Assembly (NCBI GenBank): GCA_024809215.1
Contig: JANUBW010000001.1
Span: 2,336,841 to 2,400,840 of the forward strand
Length of the DNA stretch: 64,000 bases
From: Niastella sp. OAS944
GTDB lineage: Bacteria; Bacteroidota; Bacteroidia; Chitinophagales; Chitinophagaceae
Reading direction: 5' to 3'
Part shown: piece by piece, positions 47,184 through 54,829 of the stretch
Position numbering within the stretch: the first letter of the stretch is position 1
Layout: every line of letters starts with the position of its first letter
The notes under the pieces: model-generated
Told to the model about the DNA's origin: nothing
Database searches by the model: none
Seen by the model: the letters and a program-made list of their open reading frames with translations, nothing else
Translations under genes and position numbers: made by a program

Positions 47184-47480
47184 GTCATGTAAATAATGAA
47201 ATATACCGCCCGAAACAATGACTTGGTGTAATAAATTCAAACAGGCTTATAAGATGGCCTAAATTAGATTAACATATTTAAACAATACATTATGACACAG
47301 ACAACCACACTTCCGTTCAGCATTCAGGCAACACCTCTTTTCAAGTATGAAAGAAGTGCCCGTCAAGCAAATAACGGTAAAAGATACGATACTACCGTTA
47401 CTACTCTTACATTAACCGGGGGTGGCAAAGTGAATGTATCAGACCGAAGAAGAGTGAACGGATCGGCTAACTGGAGATAA
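47184..47480 (+). repeat. Duplicated leader-plus-peptide cassette, copy 2
   Basis: Second copy of the block at 46316-46613, starting 2 bp after the stop of the UpxY gene. Since the leader was copied with the gene, each peptide probably keeps the same control sequence. Confidence 0.9.
47292..47480 (+). CDS. 62-residue Thr-rich, Cys-free peptide (candidate RiPP precursor), copy 2
   Basis: The peptide begins MTQTTTLPFSIQATPLFKYE and ends RRVNGSANWR. It differs from copy 1 at 10 of 62 positions (3, 8, 10, 15, 22, 23, 26, 50, 52, 58), and all but three of these changes add or remove a Ser or Thr. Residues 27-49 (central Thr-rich stretch with GGG) are unchanged. It has 11 Thr, 4 Ser and no Cys. 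The pattern of a fixed middle and variable flanks suggests selection on the central part. About 255 bp of non-coding sequence follows before the condensation-domain gene. Function as for copy 1: candidate substrate of the LanB-type enzyme, not proven. Confidence 0.7.
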   Translation: MTQTTTLPFSIQATPLFKYERSARQANNGKRYDTTVTTLTLTGGGKVNVSDRRRVNGSANWR

Positions 47481-47735
47481 TTAGTAAAAAGATTTCAATC
47501 GGTTACATATCTGCCAGCGGTGCTGTTATAAAAAGTACATTAATTCACTCATATTACCGCTGATGAAACAGAGCAGACCTGCCTGCCAATATCGAGTCCC
47601 CGGAAAATATTATCCCGCGTTGATCTTGTTTTTGAATTAATAAAGCCCTGTAGGCTGTATTAGCGAAGCTGTATTCCCAAAAGGATATGGTTAGGGGAAA
47701 GTTTACGCATAAGTTATTGCTTAATTGATATTAAT

Positions 47736-49070
47736 ATGATTAATTGTGAAACTTACGAAGTGATTCCAGACTTACCACCTGCTGAGTATTATGAAGCTTC
47801 TTATGCTCAGAAACTGGTGTACGCAACAAAACAGGATCCTGATGGCGGATCTGGATGTAATATTTCTTTCATCTTACAAATTGAAGGATCCTTACAGGTT
47901 GAATTATTAGAGAAGTCGATCGAAGCACTGATCTCACGGCATGAAATATTGCGCACCGCATTTGTTATGCTTAACGGAGAATTAAAGCAGCGGATTCCGC
48001 CAACGGGGCCATTTAACATGAGCATCAATCATATTGATATCAGCGATTACGACAACCGCGAGAAAATCACCGATGAAATTATTCAGGAAGAATACATTTT
48101 TCCATTCGACCTGCAACGAAGACATTTGGTAAGATTTACCCTGATCAGGGTCTTAAAGTCACGGTTTATTTTCATGTGCTCGATGCACCCGATCATTGCA
48201 GATGACCATTCAGTTGAAATTTTAATAAGTGAGCTATTCACTTTTTATAATGCGTGGCAAAATCAATCCGAAAATCCTTTGCAGCCATTACGCATTCAAT
48301 ATAAGGACTTTGCGGCCTGGCAAAATGCCCAACAGCAAAGCAACAACCTTAAAAAGCAGGAGCACTTCTGGTTAAATTATTTGGCCGATAGACCGTTGCC
48401 GGTAGCATTTCCGGTCGACTTTCCCGAAAATAAGCTGGTTGTACAGCATGGCAGCATGGTTCGGTTCAACATTGACAGCCAATTAACCCAAAAGCTAAAT
48501 GATGAAGCTAACTGCCACGATGCTTCCCCGCTAATGGTTATGCTGGCAATTGTTAGTGTTTTATTGAACCGGTATACAGCAGCACAGGATATTATTTTGG
48601 GAACCTTTGTTACCACAAGGAAGCATCCTGAACTCGAAAACCAGGTGGGATTATACAATAACCTACTGCCCGTACGCATAAGGATCAATGATGACGTAAA
48701 AGAAATGGGGAATATACTGAAACACGTTAGACAGGTAATGCTGCAGGTGCAGGAATATGACCAATACCCCTATAGCATGCTGATCGAAAAACTACCGAAT
48801 GCAAAAGGGGAAACCCAGTCGCCTTTTATTAACGTATTACTGCAATTACAGTCCTCATTAGAACAGCCTACTGTTCCGGGATTGGAAATCCGGGATTATA
48901 CGCCCGGTAATATTGCAGCCAATACCAGCTTTATTTTCAATTTCAAACAATGTGGCAATTATATCAAAGCTGCAATTGAGTATGATACCGGCTTATATAA
49001 ACACGCTACTATTCACCAGATCGCAGAAGATTTCCTTCTTATATGCCGGACACTATCGCCTGATAATTAA
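47736..49070 (+). CDS. Stand-alone condensation-domain protein with degenerate active site
   Basis: 444 residues, one NRPS condensation (C) domain and nothing else. Family marks: ASYAQKLVYA near the N-terminus, RHEILRTAFV (68-77), HIDISDYD, the FPFDLQ region, FAAWQN, and the late IILGTFVTTRKHPELENQVG plus LPVRIRI. The catalytic HHxxxDG motif reads HPIIADD at 151-157: the second, catalytic His is Pro and the Gly is Asp. Ordinary amide-bond formation is therefore doubtful, and it may act as a binding, recruiting (X-domain-like) or differently catalytic protein. No adenylation or carrier domain is fused. It lies downstream of peptide copy 2 and 58 bp before a LuxR-type regulator on the same strand. 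Confidence 0.85.
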   Translation: MINCETYEVIPDLPPAEYYEASYAQKLVYATKQDPDGGSGCNISFILQIEGSLQVELLEKSIEALISRHEILRTAFVMLNGELKQRIPPTGPFNMSINHIDISDYDNREKITDEIIQEEYIFPFDLQRRHLVRFTLIRVLKSRFIFMCSMHPIIADDHSVEILISELFTFYNAWQNQSENPLQPLRIQYKDFAAWQNAQQQSNNLKKQEHFWLNYLADRPLPVAFPVDFPENKLVVQHGSMVRFNIDSQLTQKLNDEANCHDASPLMVMLAIVSVLLNRYTAAQDIILGTFVTTRKHPELENQVGLYNNLLPVRIRINDDVKEMGNILKHVRQVMLQVQEYDQYPYSMLIEKLPNAKGETQSPFINVLLQLQSSLEQPTVPGLEIRDYTPGNIAANTSFIFNFKQCGNYIKAAIEYDTGLYKHATIHQIAEDFLLICRTLSPDN

Positions 49071-49128
49071 TTTAAGATCATGTAGATAAACGAGCTGAAA
49101 AATATTTTATAAACCTTATACATTTCTT

Positions 49129-49842
49129 ATGTTGCCCAGCCATATCAACCTAGCTATTGTAGATGAAAACACGTTATTCAGAAAAACGTTGAAAAACTAT
49201 CTCTCAGAGCAAAGAAACATCACTGTAGTTATACAGTCTCCCGACATTCCCGATCTGTTAAAAAAATTAAAAGACTTTAATACCCATATTCTGCTGATGG
49301 ATCTTTTTTTGCCGCAGATCAATGGCATTGATGCCATAAAAATGATCAAAAGTGAATACCCTGAAATCAAAATTGTACTGCTCACCATGTGTACAGATAT
49401 GAATTTGCTAAGCGAATTGCTGGATTCAAGCGTTTATGGCATTATTTCAAAAGCCGACGAACCTGAGGAGGTAATTAATGCCATCACTTCAGTTGCTGAA
49501 CACAGAATTTATCGAAGCAAATTGCTTACTGAAGTGATGTATTGGGGCAAACAACACAGGACACGTAATCACAATGATCGCCGGCACGTTGAATTGAACG
49601 ATAGAGAAAAAGAGGTACTTCAATTATTATGGGAAGAAAAAAGTAATAGAGAAATTGCCAGTCATTTATTTCTGAGTATTCGTTCTGTTGAAAAGATACG
49701 ACAGGATATGAAAGAGAAGCTGAATGTTAAATCAACTATTGGCTTATTAAAATATGCCATCAACGAACACATCATTCGCATCAGCCGCCCGTGGCTAAAT
49801 GGTGCAAACTTCGCAGAAAACGGCAGGCATGTTAAAATATAA
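49129..49842 (+). CDS. NarL/LuxR-type response regulator (orphan)
   Basis: 237 residues. Receiver domain 1-125 with DEN at 12-14, phosphoacceptor Asp58 (ILLMDLFLPQ), SKADEPEEV replacing the usual K-region, and a LuxR helix-turn-helix at about 158-220 (LNDREKEVLQLLWEEKSNRE; SIRSVEKIRQDMKEKL). No partner kinase is adjacent; the only kinase nearby is tied to the LytTR regulator. It closes the plus-strand part of the locus and is followed by a terminator. It probably regulates this locus or the downstream minus-strand operon. Confidence 0.9.
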   Translation: MLPSHINLAIVDENTLFRKTLKNYLSEQRNITVVIQSPDIPDLLKKLKDFNTHILLMDLFLPQINGIDAIKMIKSEYPEIKIVLLTMCTDMNLLSELLDSSVYGIISKADEPEEVINAITSVAEHRIYRSKLLTEVMYWGKQHRTRNHNDRRHVELNDREKEVLQLLWEEKSNREIASHLFLSIRSVEKIRQDMKEKLNVKSTIGLLKYAINEHIIRISRPWLNGANFAENGRHVKI

Positions 49843-49843
49843 A

Positions 49844-49879
49844 ATCCAGACGTAACTGGTGTACCAACCACGTCTGGAT
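49844..49879. terminator. Bidirectional hairpin terminator
   Basis: A 10-bp stem ATCCAGACGT / ACGTCTGGAT with a 16-base loop, then TCTTTAAA, lies between convergent stops at 49842 and 49902. Confidence 0.75.
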
Positions 49880-49901
49880 CTTTAAAAAATGTTCAGGAAT
49901 T

Positions 49902-52343
49902 TTAATTAACTCTTTTTTGTTCGTCCAATAGTTCTGTTTTGCTTTTCCTTTGTTCATTTTTTCCTTTGGCAAATTTATAAGTGAATCCCAGATTTATTCT
50001 TCTGTTATCCCAATGGCTTACAACCCCCATATCTATGTTTCCATATTTTGTAGAAGATCTTGACATTTGTAAGTTGAACGGGTCGATGAAGTTTAAACGT
50101 ATAGTGCCTTTATCTTTTAGTATTTGTTTAGCAAAACCTATTGAAAGATCTCCGCGGGGTGCTATCCGGTATATTCCATTTTCCAACATACGGGACCTGT
50201 AAGAACCGGATAATTCAGCTCTGAAACCCTTTCCGAATTTAAATTGCGACGAAAAATTCGCAAGGAAGTTCGATGCATCAATTTTCAATTGTACGTTATT
50301 TAATAACCCGCTATAGTAGTTTTTGTAATAGGTGGCATACACATTGACCGACCACCATGGTGTAATGGCTGTGTTATAACTTATAGAAAGGCCAATGGAT
50401 CTGCTGGTACCGATATTATCTTTTGTTCTGTAGGTTACCTTTGTGGAATCATTTTGTATAAGTATATCATTGATAACCTTATTCGTGTATGTATAGTTGA
50501 CAGTAGTAAACAGGTGATTGTTATATTGGTGACTGAGCTCAAAATTGTTGGTAATTTGCGGTTGTAAAAAAGGATTTCCCTGGATATAGGTGAATTTATC
50601 AAGAAAGCGCTGGAACGGGTTCATGTCCTGATAATTAGGCCGGTTAATACGTCTGCCATAGGAAAATACCAGCTGATTTTTCCTGGACAGATTATAACCC
50701 AGGTATAATGTGGGAAATAAACGAGAATAATTGCGAGGATAAGATTTACCTGTTGAAAGCTGCCTGCCAGTTAAATTCGTTAGCTCGTAACGTAAGCCGC
50801 CCTGGAAGCTCCATTTTTTTAATTGCTTACTGTAATTTAAATAAACAGCGTTGATGTTTTCCGTGTACCGGAAATGATCTGCTCTGGAAGAATCGGTTAT
50901 CCATTTTCCGTATGAGTTACTATAAATTTCATAGGGAGCCTGGTTGTCTATTTCCACGAAACTGTTTTTAGCTCCTAATTCGATCTTTGCATTGTTTTTC
51001 AGCGGGTGTGTATACTCTGCCCTGAAACTGTAAATAGAAATGTTGGATGGAAGAAAGGCACGCAATAAAAGCGGCGGACTTGACAGCCTGCCATCAATGT
51101 CATCAACATAATTGTACGATTGCTGATCACTTGTATTCCTGTAACGAATGTAATCTGCGTCTGCACTGAATTTTCTTCCTGTGCTGTCAATGTTTCTTTC
51201 AAAGTTAAGACTCAATCCAACGTTTTTGAATAGATCATTTCTGTGTCCATTGGTATTACCAATTGAATCAAGATTATTTTGGCCATCAAAAATATTAGAA
51301 TTACTCTCCACGTTTGATTTATTGCTGTTTACAATCCCGGTTACCGCAATACCTATATTTGTTTTTTTGTCGATACTGTAATCAAGACCTACACGCCCGG
51401 TATAATTATAGCCAATAAATTTTACGTTGCTGTTTTGAAGAAAAACTGCAGTTCCATTCCCTGCACTATCAAAAAATTTCCGTGTAATATCCACAGTGTT
51501 GAAATCCGTCCATCGTGAATAAGAAAAACTTGAGTATAAGTTAATTTTCCGGTTTTTGTAATTAAACGAAAAGCTGTTAGGTAGCCTTGCGTATTTCCCC
51601 TGAGAATAAGCAAGATTTACATTGCCATTGAATCCTGTCTGACGGTTCTTCGCCATTTTAAGATTAATAATGCCGGAATTACCTTCTGCATCATATTTGG
51701 CAGATGGTTGCGTCATTACCTCAATCTGACTTAACTGGCTTGCCGGAATACCTTTAAGAAGGGTAGCCAGTTCCTGGGCGCTAAGGTAGGTCAGCTTTCC
51801 ATCTATTAAAATGCTTGTGCCCGGTTTGCCTCTTAGGCTAATATTACCGTCGCGGTCAACGCTTACACCCGGGGTTTTTGCCAGTACTTCGAGCGCATTA
51901 TTTCCGGCATTCGTAGGTGATGCATTCACATTGACAACCATTTTATCAAGCTTGTTCTCTATCGGGGCCTTTATGCCTTCTACCACTACCGATTCCATGG
52001 CTGCTGACTTTCTTTTAAGGATAATGGAACTAATTTCAACCGAACTATCCCCAGAAAATTCAATACCTGATGACAAAAATGGTTCAAAAGATACATACGT
52101 TATTTTCAATATATAATTTCCCTTAATTAGCGCCGGAAATTCGAAATAGCCTTTTTTGTCGGAAGAAGCTATGTGCACCAACAACGAATCTTCTGATCTC
52201 AGGAGACTCACCGAAGCATTTACCACAGGAACAAATTCATTGTTCTTAACCGTTCCATAGATCCTGCTTTTCAACTGGGCATTCACTTTAATAGTTGCAA
52301 AGCTTACCAGCAACACAGCGATAATTTTAGTTATTGTTTTCAT
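49902..52343 (-). CDS. TonB-dependent-receptor-like outer-membrane beta-barrel protein
   Basis: 813 residues. Signal peptide (IIAVLLVSFATIKVNAQ), carboxypeptidase-regulatory-like domain (about 25-110: SRIYGTVKNNEFVPVVNASV), plug-like part (about 120-240: LAKTPGVSVDRDGNISLRGK; GTSILIDGKLTYLSAQELAT) and a long barrel ending RRINLGFTYKF. This is the outer membrane beta-barrel family 3 / TonB receptor group rather than the SusC group, with no SusD beside it. The C-terminus continues in a charged tail (KGKNEQRKSKTELLDEQKR). Its position between the peptide locus and the lipid/ketide operon suggests export or re-uptake of a product, but this is only positional evidence. Confidence 0.9.
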   Translation of the reverse strand: MKTITKIIAVLLVSFATIKVNAQLKSRIYGTVKNNEFVPVVNASVSLLRSEDSLLVHIASSDKKGYFEFPALIKGNYILKITYVSFEPFLSSGIEFSGDSSVEISSIILKRKSAAMESVVVEGIKAPIENKLDKMVVNVNASPTNAGNNALEVLAKTPGVSVDRDGNISLRGKPGTSILIDGKLTYLSAQELATLLKGIPASQLSQIEVMTQPSAKYDAEGNSGIINLKMAKNRQTGFNGNVNLAYSQGKYARLPNSFSFNYKNRKINLYSSFSYSRWTDFNTVDITRKFFDSAGNGTAVFLQNSNVKFIGYNYTGRVGLDYSIDKKTNIGIAVTGIVNSNKSNVESNSNIFDGQNNLDSIGNTNGHRNDLFKNVGLSLNFERNIDSTGRKFSADADYIRYRNTSDQQSYNYVDDIDGRLSSPPLLLRAFLPSNISIYSFRAEYTHPLKNNAKIELGAKNSFVEIDNQAPYEIYSNSYGKWITDSSRADHFRYTENINAVYLNYSKQLKKWSFQGGLRYELTNLTGRQLSTGKSYPRNYSRLFPTLYLGYNLSRKNQLVFSYGRRINRPNYQDMNPFQRFLDKFTYIQGNPFLQPQITNNFELSHQYNNHLFTTVNYTYTNKVINDILIQNDSTKVTYRTKDNIGTSRSIGLSISYNTAITPWWSVNVYATYYKNYYSGLLNNVQLKIDASNFLANFSSQFKFGKGFRAELSGSYRSRMLENGIYRIAPRGDLSIGFAKQILKDKGTIRLNFIDPFNLQMSRSSTKYGNIDMGVVSHWDNRRINLGFTYKFAKGKNEQRKSKTELLDEQKRVN

Positions 52344-52758
52344 GTTTCTGAGTTATTAAAAACCAAATTTCATTTAAACAGCAGCCTGTCGTATCTCATT
52401 ACCTGTTTCACTACTATCATTAGCCCGATTTAAGAGTAAAAAGATCTCTACGACTAAAAATTCATTGATCATGAATAAGTTAGAAAAACACATTCTCCAT
52501 TTTTAGGCTGAAAAAGAGGCTCTCAAAACCTGTTTTAAGGGGAATTTTGAATGCAGGAAGGTCATTTTGATGGCAAGGTGAGTTTTTAACCCGCCAGGTT
52601 AAACCAGAATTTATTGAGCCGGGAATATATTAACTAACCGGCCCATTTATTCTAACTACGCAATGCGAGAGGGTAAGTGTTGTTTGTACTCAATTGATGC
52701 AGGCAGACCGAAACAAATACGATTCTTTATAATAAACAGCCGTGCTGATGATTTAAAT
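52344..52758. other. Intergenic region upstream of the outer-membrane receptor gene; no gene seen
   Basis: About 415 bp between the receptor start and the 42-bp repeat array. Three 20-bp degenerate units (TTTTGA followed by GCA or GGC) occur at 52541-52600. No convincing promoter or coding frame was seen. Confidence 0.5.
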
Positions 52759-53100
52759 GCCTGAAAATCAATTTATTTCTATTAAAGGGAAGCTTATTCA
52801 ATTGAAAAAATGTAAACTCTTTTTAATTGAAAGAACTTTTGATTGAAAAAAATCCTCATTCTTTTTAATTGAATGTGCATTTGATTGAAAAAACTGTACA
52901 TTCTTTTTAATTGTATGCGCCCGCAATTGAAAAAACTGTACAATCTTTTTAATTGTTTGGGCTCCCAATTGAAAAAAATCTTCTTCTTTTTCAATTGAAA
53001 GAACTTCCAATTGAAAAAATTCCTCATTCTTTTTAATTGAAAGAACCTCCAATTGAACAAACAGTTCCTTCTTTTCAATTCAAAAGACTTGTAATCGAAT
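52759..53100. repeat. 42-bp-period tandem array with alternating inverted repeats
   Basis: Seven core units begin with ATTGAAAAA at 52801, 52842, 52884, 52926, 52968, 53010 and 53052 (steps 41, 42, 42, 42, 42, 42); the last has ATTGAACAA. Weak half-units precede (about 52759) and follow (about 53094). Each unit has CAATTGAAAAA, about 10 variable bases, a T-rich TTTTTAATTG or TTTTTCAATTG, then about 12 variable bases. Unit 5 is a perfect 11-bp inverted repeat. The second spacer is itself self-complementary in several units, with different bases: AAAG/CTTT, AATG/CATT, TGCG/CGCA, TGGG/CCCA. Frames through it (minus strand, 52794-53078) encode only the repeat (FFNW and QLKR units) and are not taken as genes. 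It lies between the minus-strand operon's last gene and the receptor gene. Confidence 0.9.
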
Positions 53101-53142
53101 TATTCCCTCTTTCGTAGAGGCAACTAACAGGCTTTATCAAAA

Positions 53143-54750
53143 TTATTCATATACAATTTCTTTCTCCCCATAAAGCCGTTCAGCACGTATATTTCTTTTC
53201 CTGCATTCTTCAATTAACTTATTGGAAGCAATGATGGGATTCGATGCTTCGGTATAGATCAGGCTCATAATATGTTTGAGCCAGGGCTCCTGCCCCATTG
53301 CATATACAAATACTTCTTTGGGATGAAACCGGTTTACCAGGTCGATCCCATTTTCATAGTTTGACCCTTTAAGCCGCCGGGAATAATCATATTCCCGTTT
53401 TATTGGTTGCATAAGCAACGGCCCATATAACCAGGTAAGTGGGGCGCCATCACATTCCATTCCAAGAAACATTACGTCCACATCACCAATGAGCTTATAC
53501 ACATGCCTGTAAAGGTCAGGAGCAACATTACACGAATCGGCAAAGAACAGCAGTTTACGTTCATCTACATTTACATGATAACATAGTTTGCTCCTGATAT
53601 TGAGATCTGCATGTTCGCCTATAAACGGCAAGCCTGTAATAGAAACACCGGTTTCGTTAACGGTTTCCAATTCATCCATTTCAATTACATTGTGAAAACC
53701 TACCGCATTGAACATCATTTTCAGGCTGGGATCCTGTAGTGAGCCTCCGCCCGAACGGGGTACAATGATCTTTTTGATCTTATGCCGTAACTGTATCATT
53801 GTTTCAAAAAGAATATGATCCTGGTGGTTGTGAGTGATCAGTACATAATCTATTGTTTCGGGCAGATCGGAATAAGTAAACCGGTTGGTCTCGTATTTAT
53901 ATCCATAATAACTGATCACAGGATCGGTAAGGATCGTTAGATTTTTTGTTTCAACCAGTATACAGGCATGGCCAAAATAACGGGTCCTTATTCCATCGCC
54001 AGTATATTTCTGGTATTGCAAAGGGGGCGTTTCTGTAAAGAAGGTATTGAAAAGCGCTTCATCCTCAGGTTTTATATTCAGCATTTCAGCAGCATATTGA
54101 ATAGTGTTGGGTTCATACTGCATTCTGAAAAATTCATCTAATGCCTTGCTTTTAAATGGAATTTGCAGGTGCAGTTTTCCTTTTTCGTTTTCAATACGGG
54201 GCGTACTCAATACAAACGGGCGCTCGTCCTGCTCAGTGAGGTAAAAAACAATGCTTTGAAGATCTTCCTTGTAATGACTGCTTTTATAAAGCAGCGATTC
54301 AAAAAAACGAAAGACCGGCTTGTGATTCAATTCATACCCCAGTTCAACATAGCCCCTGATATTTTCCGGAACCGTTTCATATAATGGTTCAATGCAACTG
54401 CCAGTTGCATTTTCCTGTAAAAGCTGATTTACTGATTTAATAGAATCGGCCAGCGCAATGAGGTCGCGATTATCTGACATGGTTTTTTCCTTTAATGCAA
54501 CCACTTCATTTACGCTCTCTTTTGGAAAATCCATAAAAGGCCCGCCCAACATACGTGGGTCACTTACCGCCATGGAATGGATCTGCGGATTTTCAATATA
54601 CGAATCCATGATCTTAAGATGACGTTCTTTTATATTCATAGCGGCTGTAGCAGGTGATATAAGATGGGGCCATGCATACCAGTTATCTACAAGAGGCTCG
54701 GGCACAAGATTGGGCTTCAAATAAACTTTTTTATTTCCATTCGGTAACAT
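53143..54750 (-). CDS. CmlA-like MBL-fold di-iron oxygenase (putative beta-hydroxylase)
   Basis: 535 residues, close to the length of CmlA. N-terminal domain about 1-245 with LVPEPLVDNWYAWPHLISPA, typical of CmlA-type proteins, then an MBL-fold domain (about 255-535). Motif HNHQDH (His307, His309, Asp311, His312); the later metal site has Glu379 in GEHADL where ordinary family members have His, and Asp405 in FADSCN. A Glu ligand in that place is the known mark of the CmlA di-iron centre, which hydroxylates the beta-carbon of an amino acid held on a carrier protein. It is the last gene of the minus-strand operon, 79 bp after the FAAL-ACP gene, so its substrate may be bound to that or another carrier. 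An ordinary hydrolase role is the less likely alternative. Confidence 0.75.
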   Translation of the reverse strand: MLPNGNKKVYLKPNLVPEPLVDNWYAWPHLISPATAAMNIKERHLKIMDSYIENPQIHSMAVSDPRMLGGPFMDFPKESVNEVVALKEKTMSDNRDLIALADSIKSVNQLLQENATGSCIEPLYETVPENIRGYVELGYELNHKPVFRFFESLLYKSSHYKEDLQSIVFYLTEQDERPFVLSTPRIENEKGKLHLQIPFKSKALDEFFRMQYEPNTIQYAAEMLNIKPEDEALFNTFFTETPPLQYQKYTGDGIRTRYFGHACILVETKNLTILTDPVISYYGYKYETNRFTYSDLPETIDYVLITHNHQDHILFETMIQLRHKIKKIIVPRSGGGSLQDPSLKMMFNAVGFHNVIEMDELETVNETGVSITGLPFIGEHADLNIRSKLCYHVNVDERKLLFFADSCNVAPDLYRHVYKLIGDVDVMFLGMECDGAPLTWLYGPLLMQPIKREYDYSRRLKGSNYENGIDLVNRFHPKEVFVYAMGQEPWLKHIMSLIYTEASNPIIASNKLIEECRKRNIRAERLYGEKEIVYE

Positions 54751-54829
54751 GTAAATAATTTTTAAGAGATTAAATCATATTCAGCATACACTTTTTTAGC
54801 AAGGCAACGATCATTCAACGCCCCCGGCA

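Noticed and set aside
52794-53078. Minus-strand open frames of 94 and 84 codons through the 42-bp array
   Set aside because: The period is a multiple of three, so any frame without a stop in one unit stays open. The product is only the FFNW/QLKR repeat in two overlapping frames, and there is no sign of a real start or selection.
52759-53100. CRISPR array
   Set aside because: The step is 42 bp with no constant repeat of 24 bp or more and no unique spacers near 30 bp; the variable parts are 10-12 bp and self-complementary, and no cas genes are nearby.
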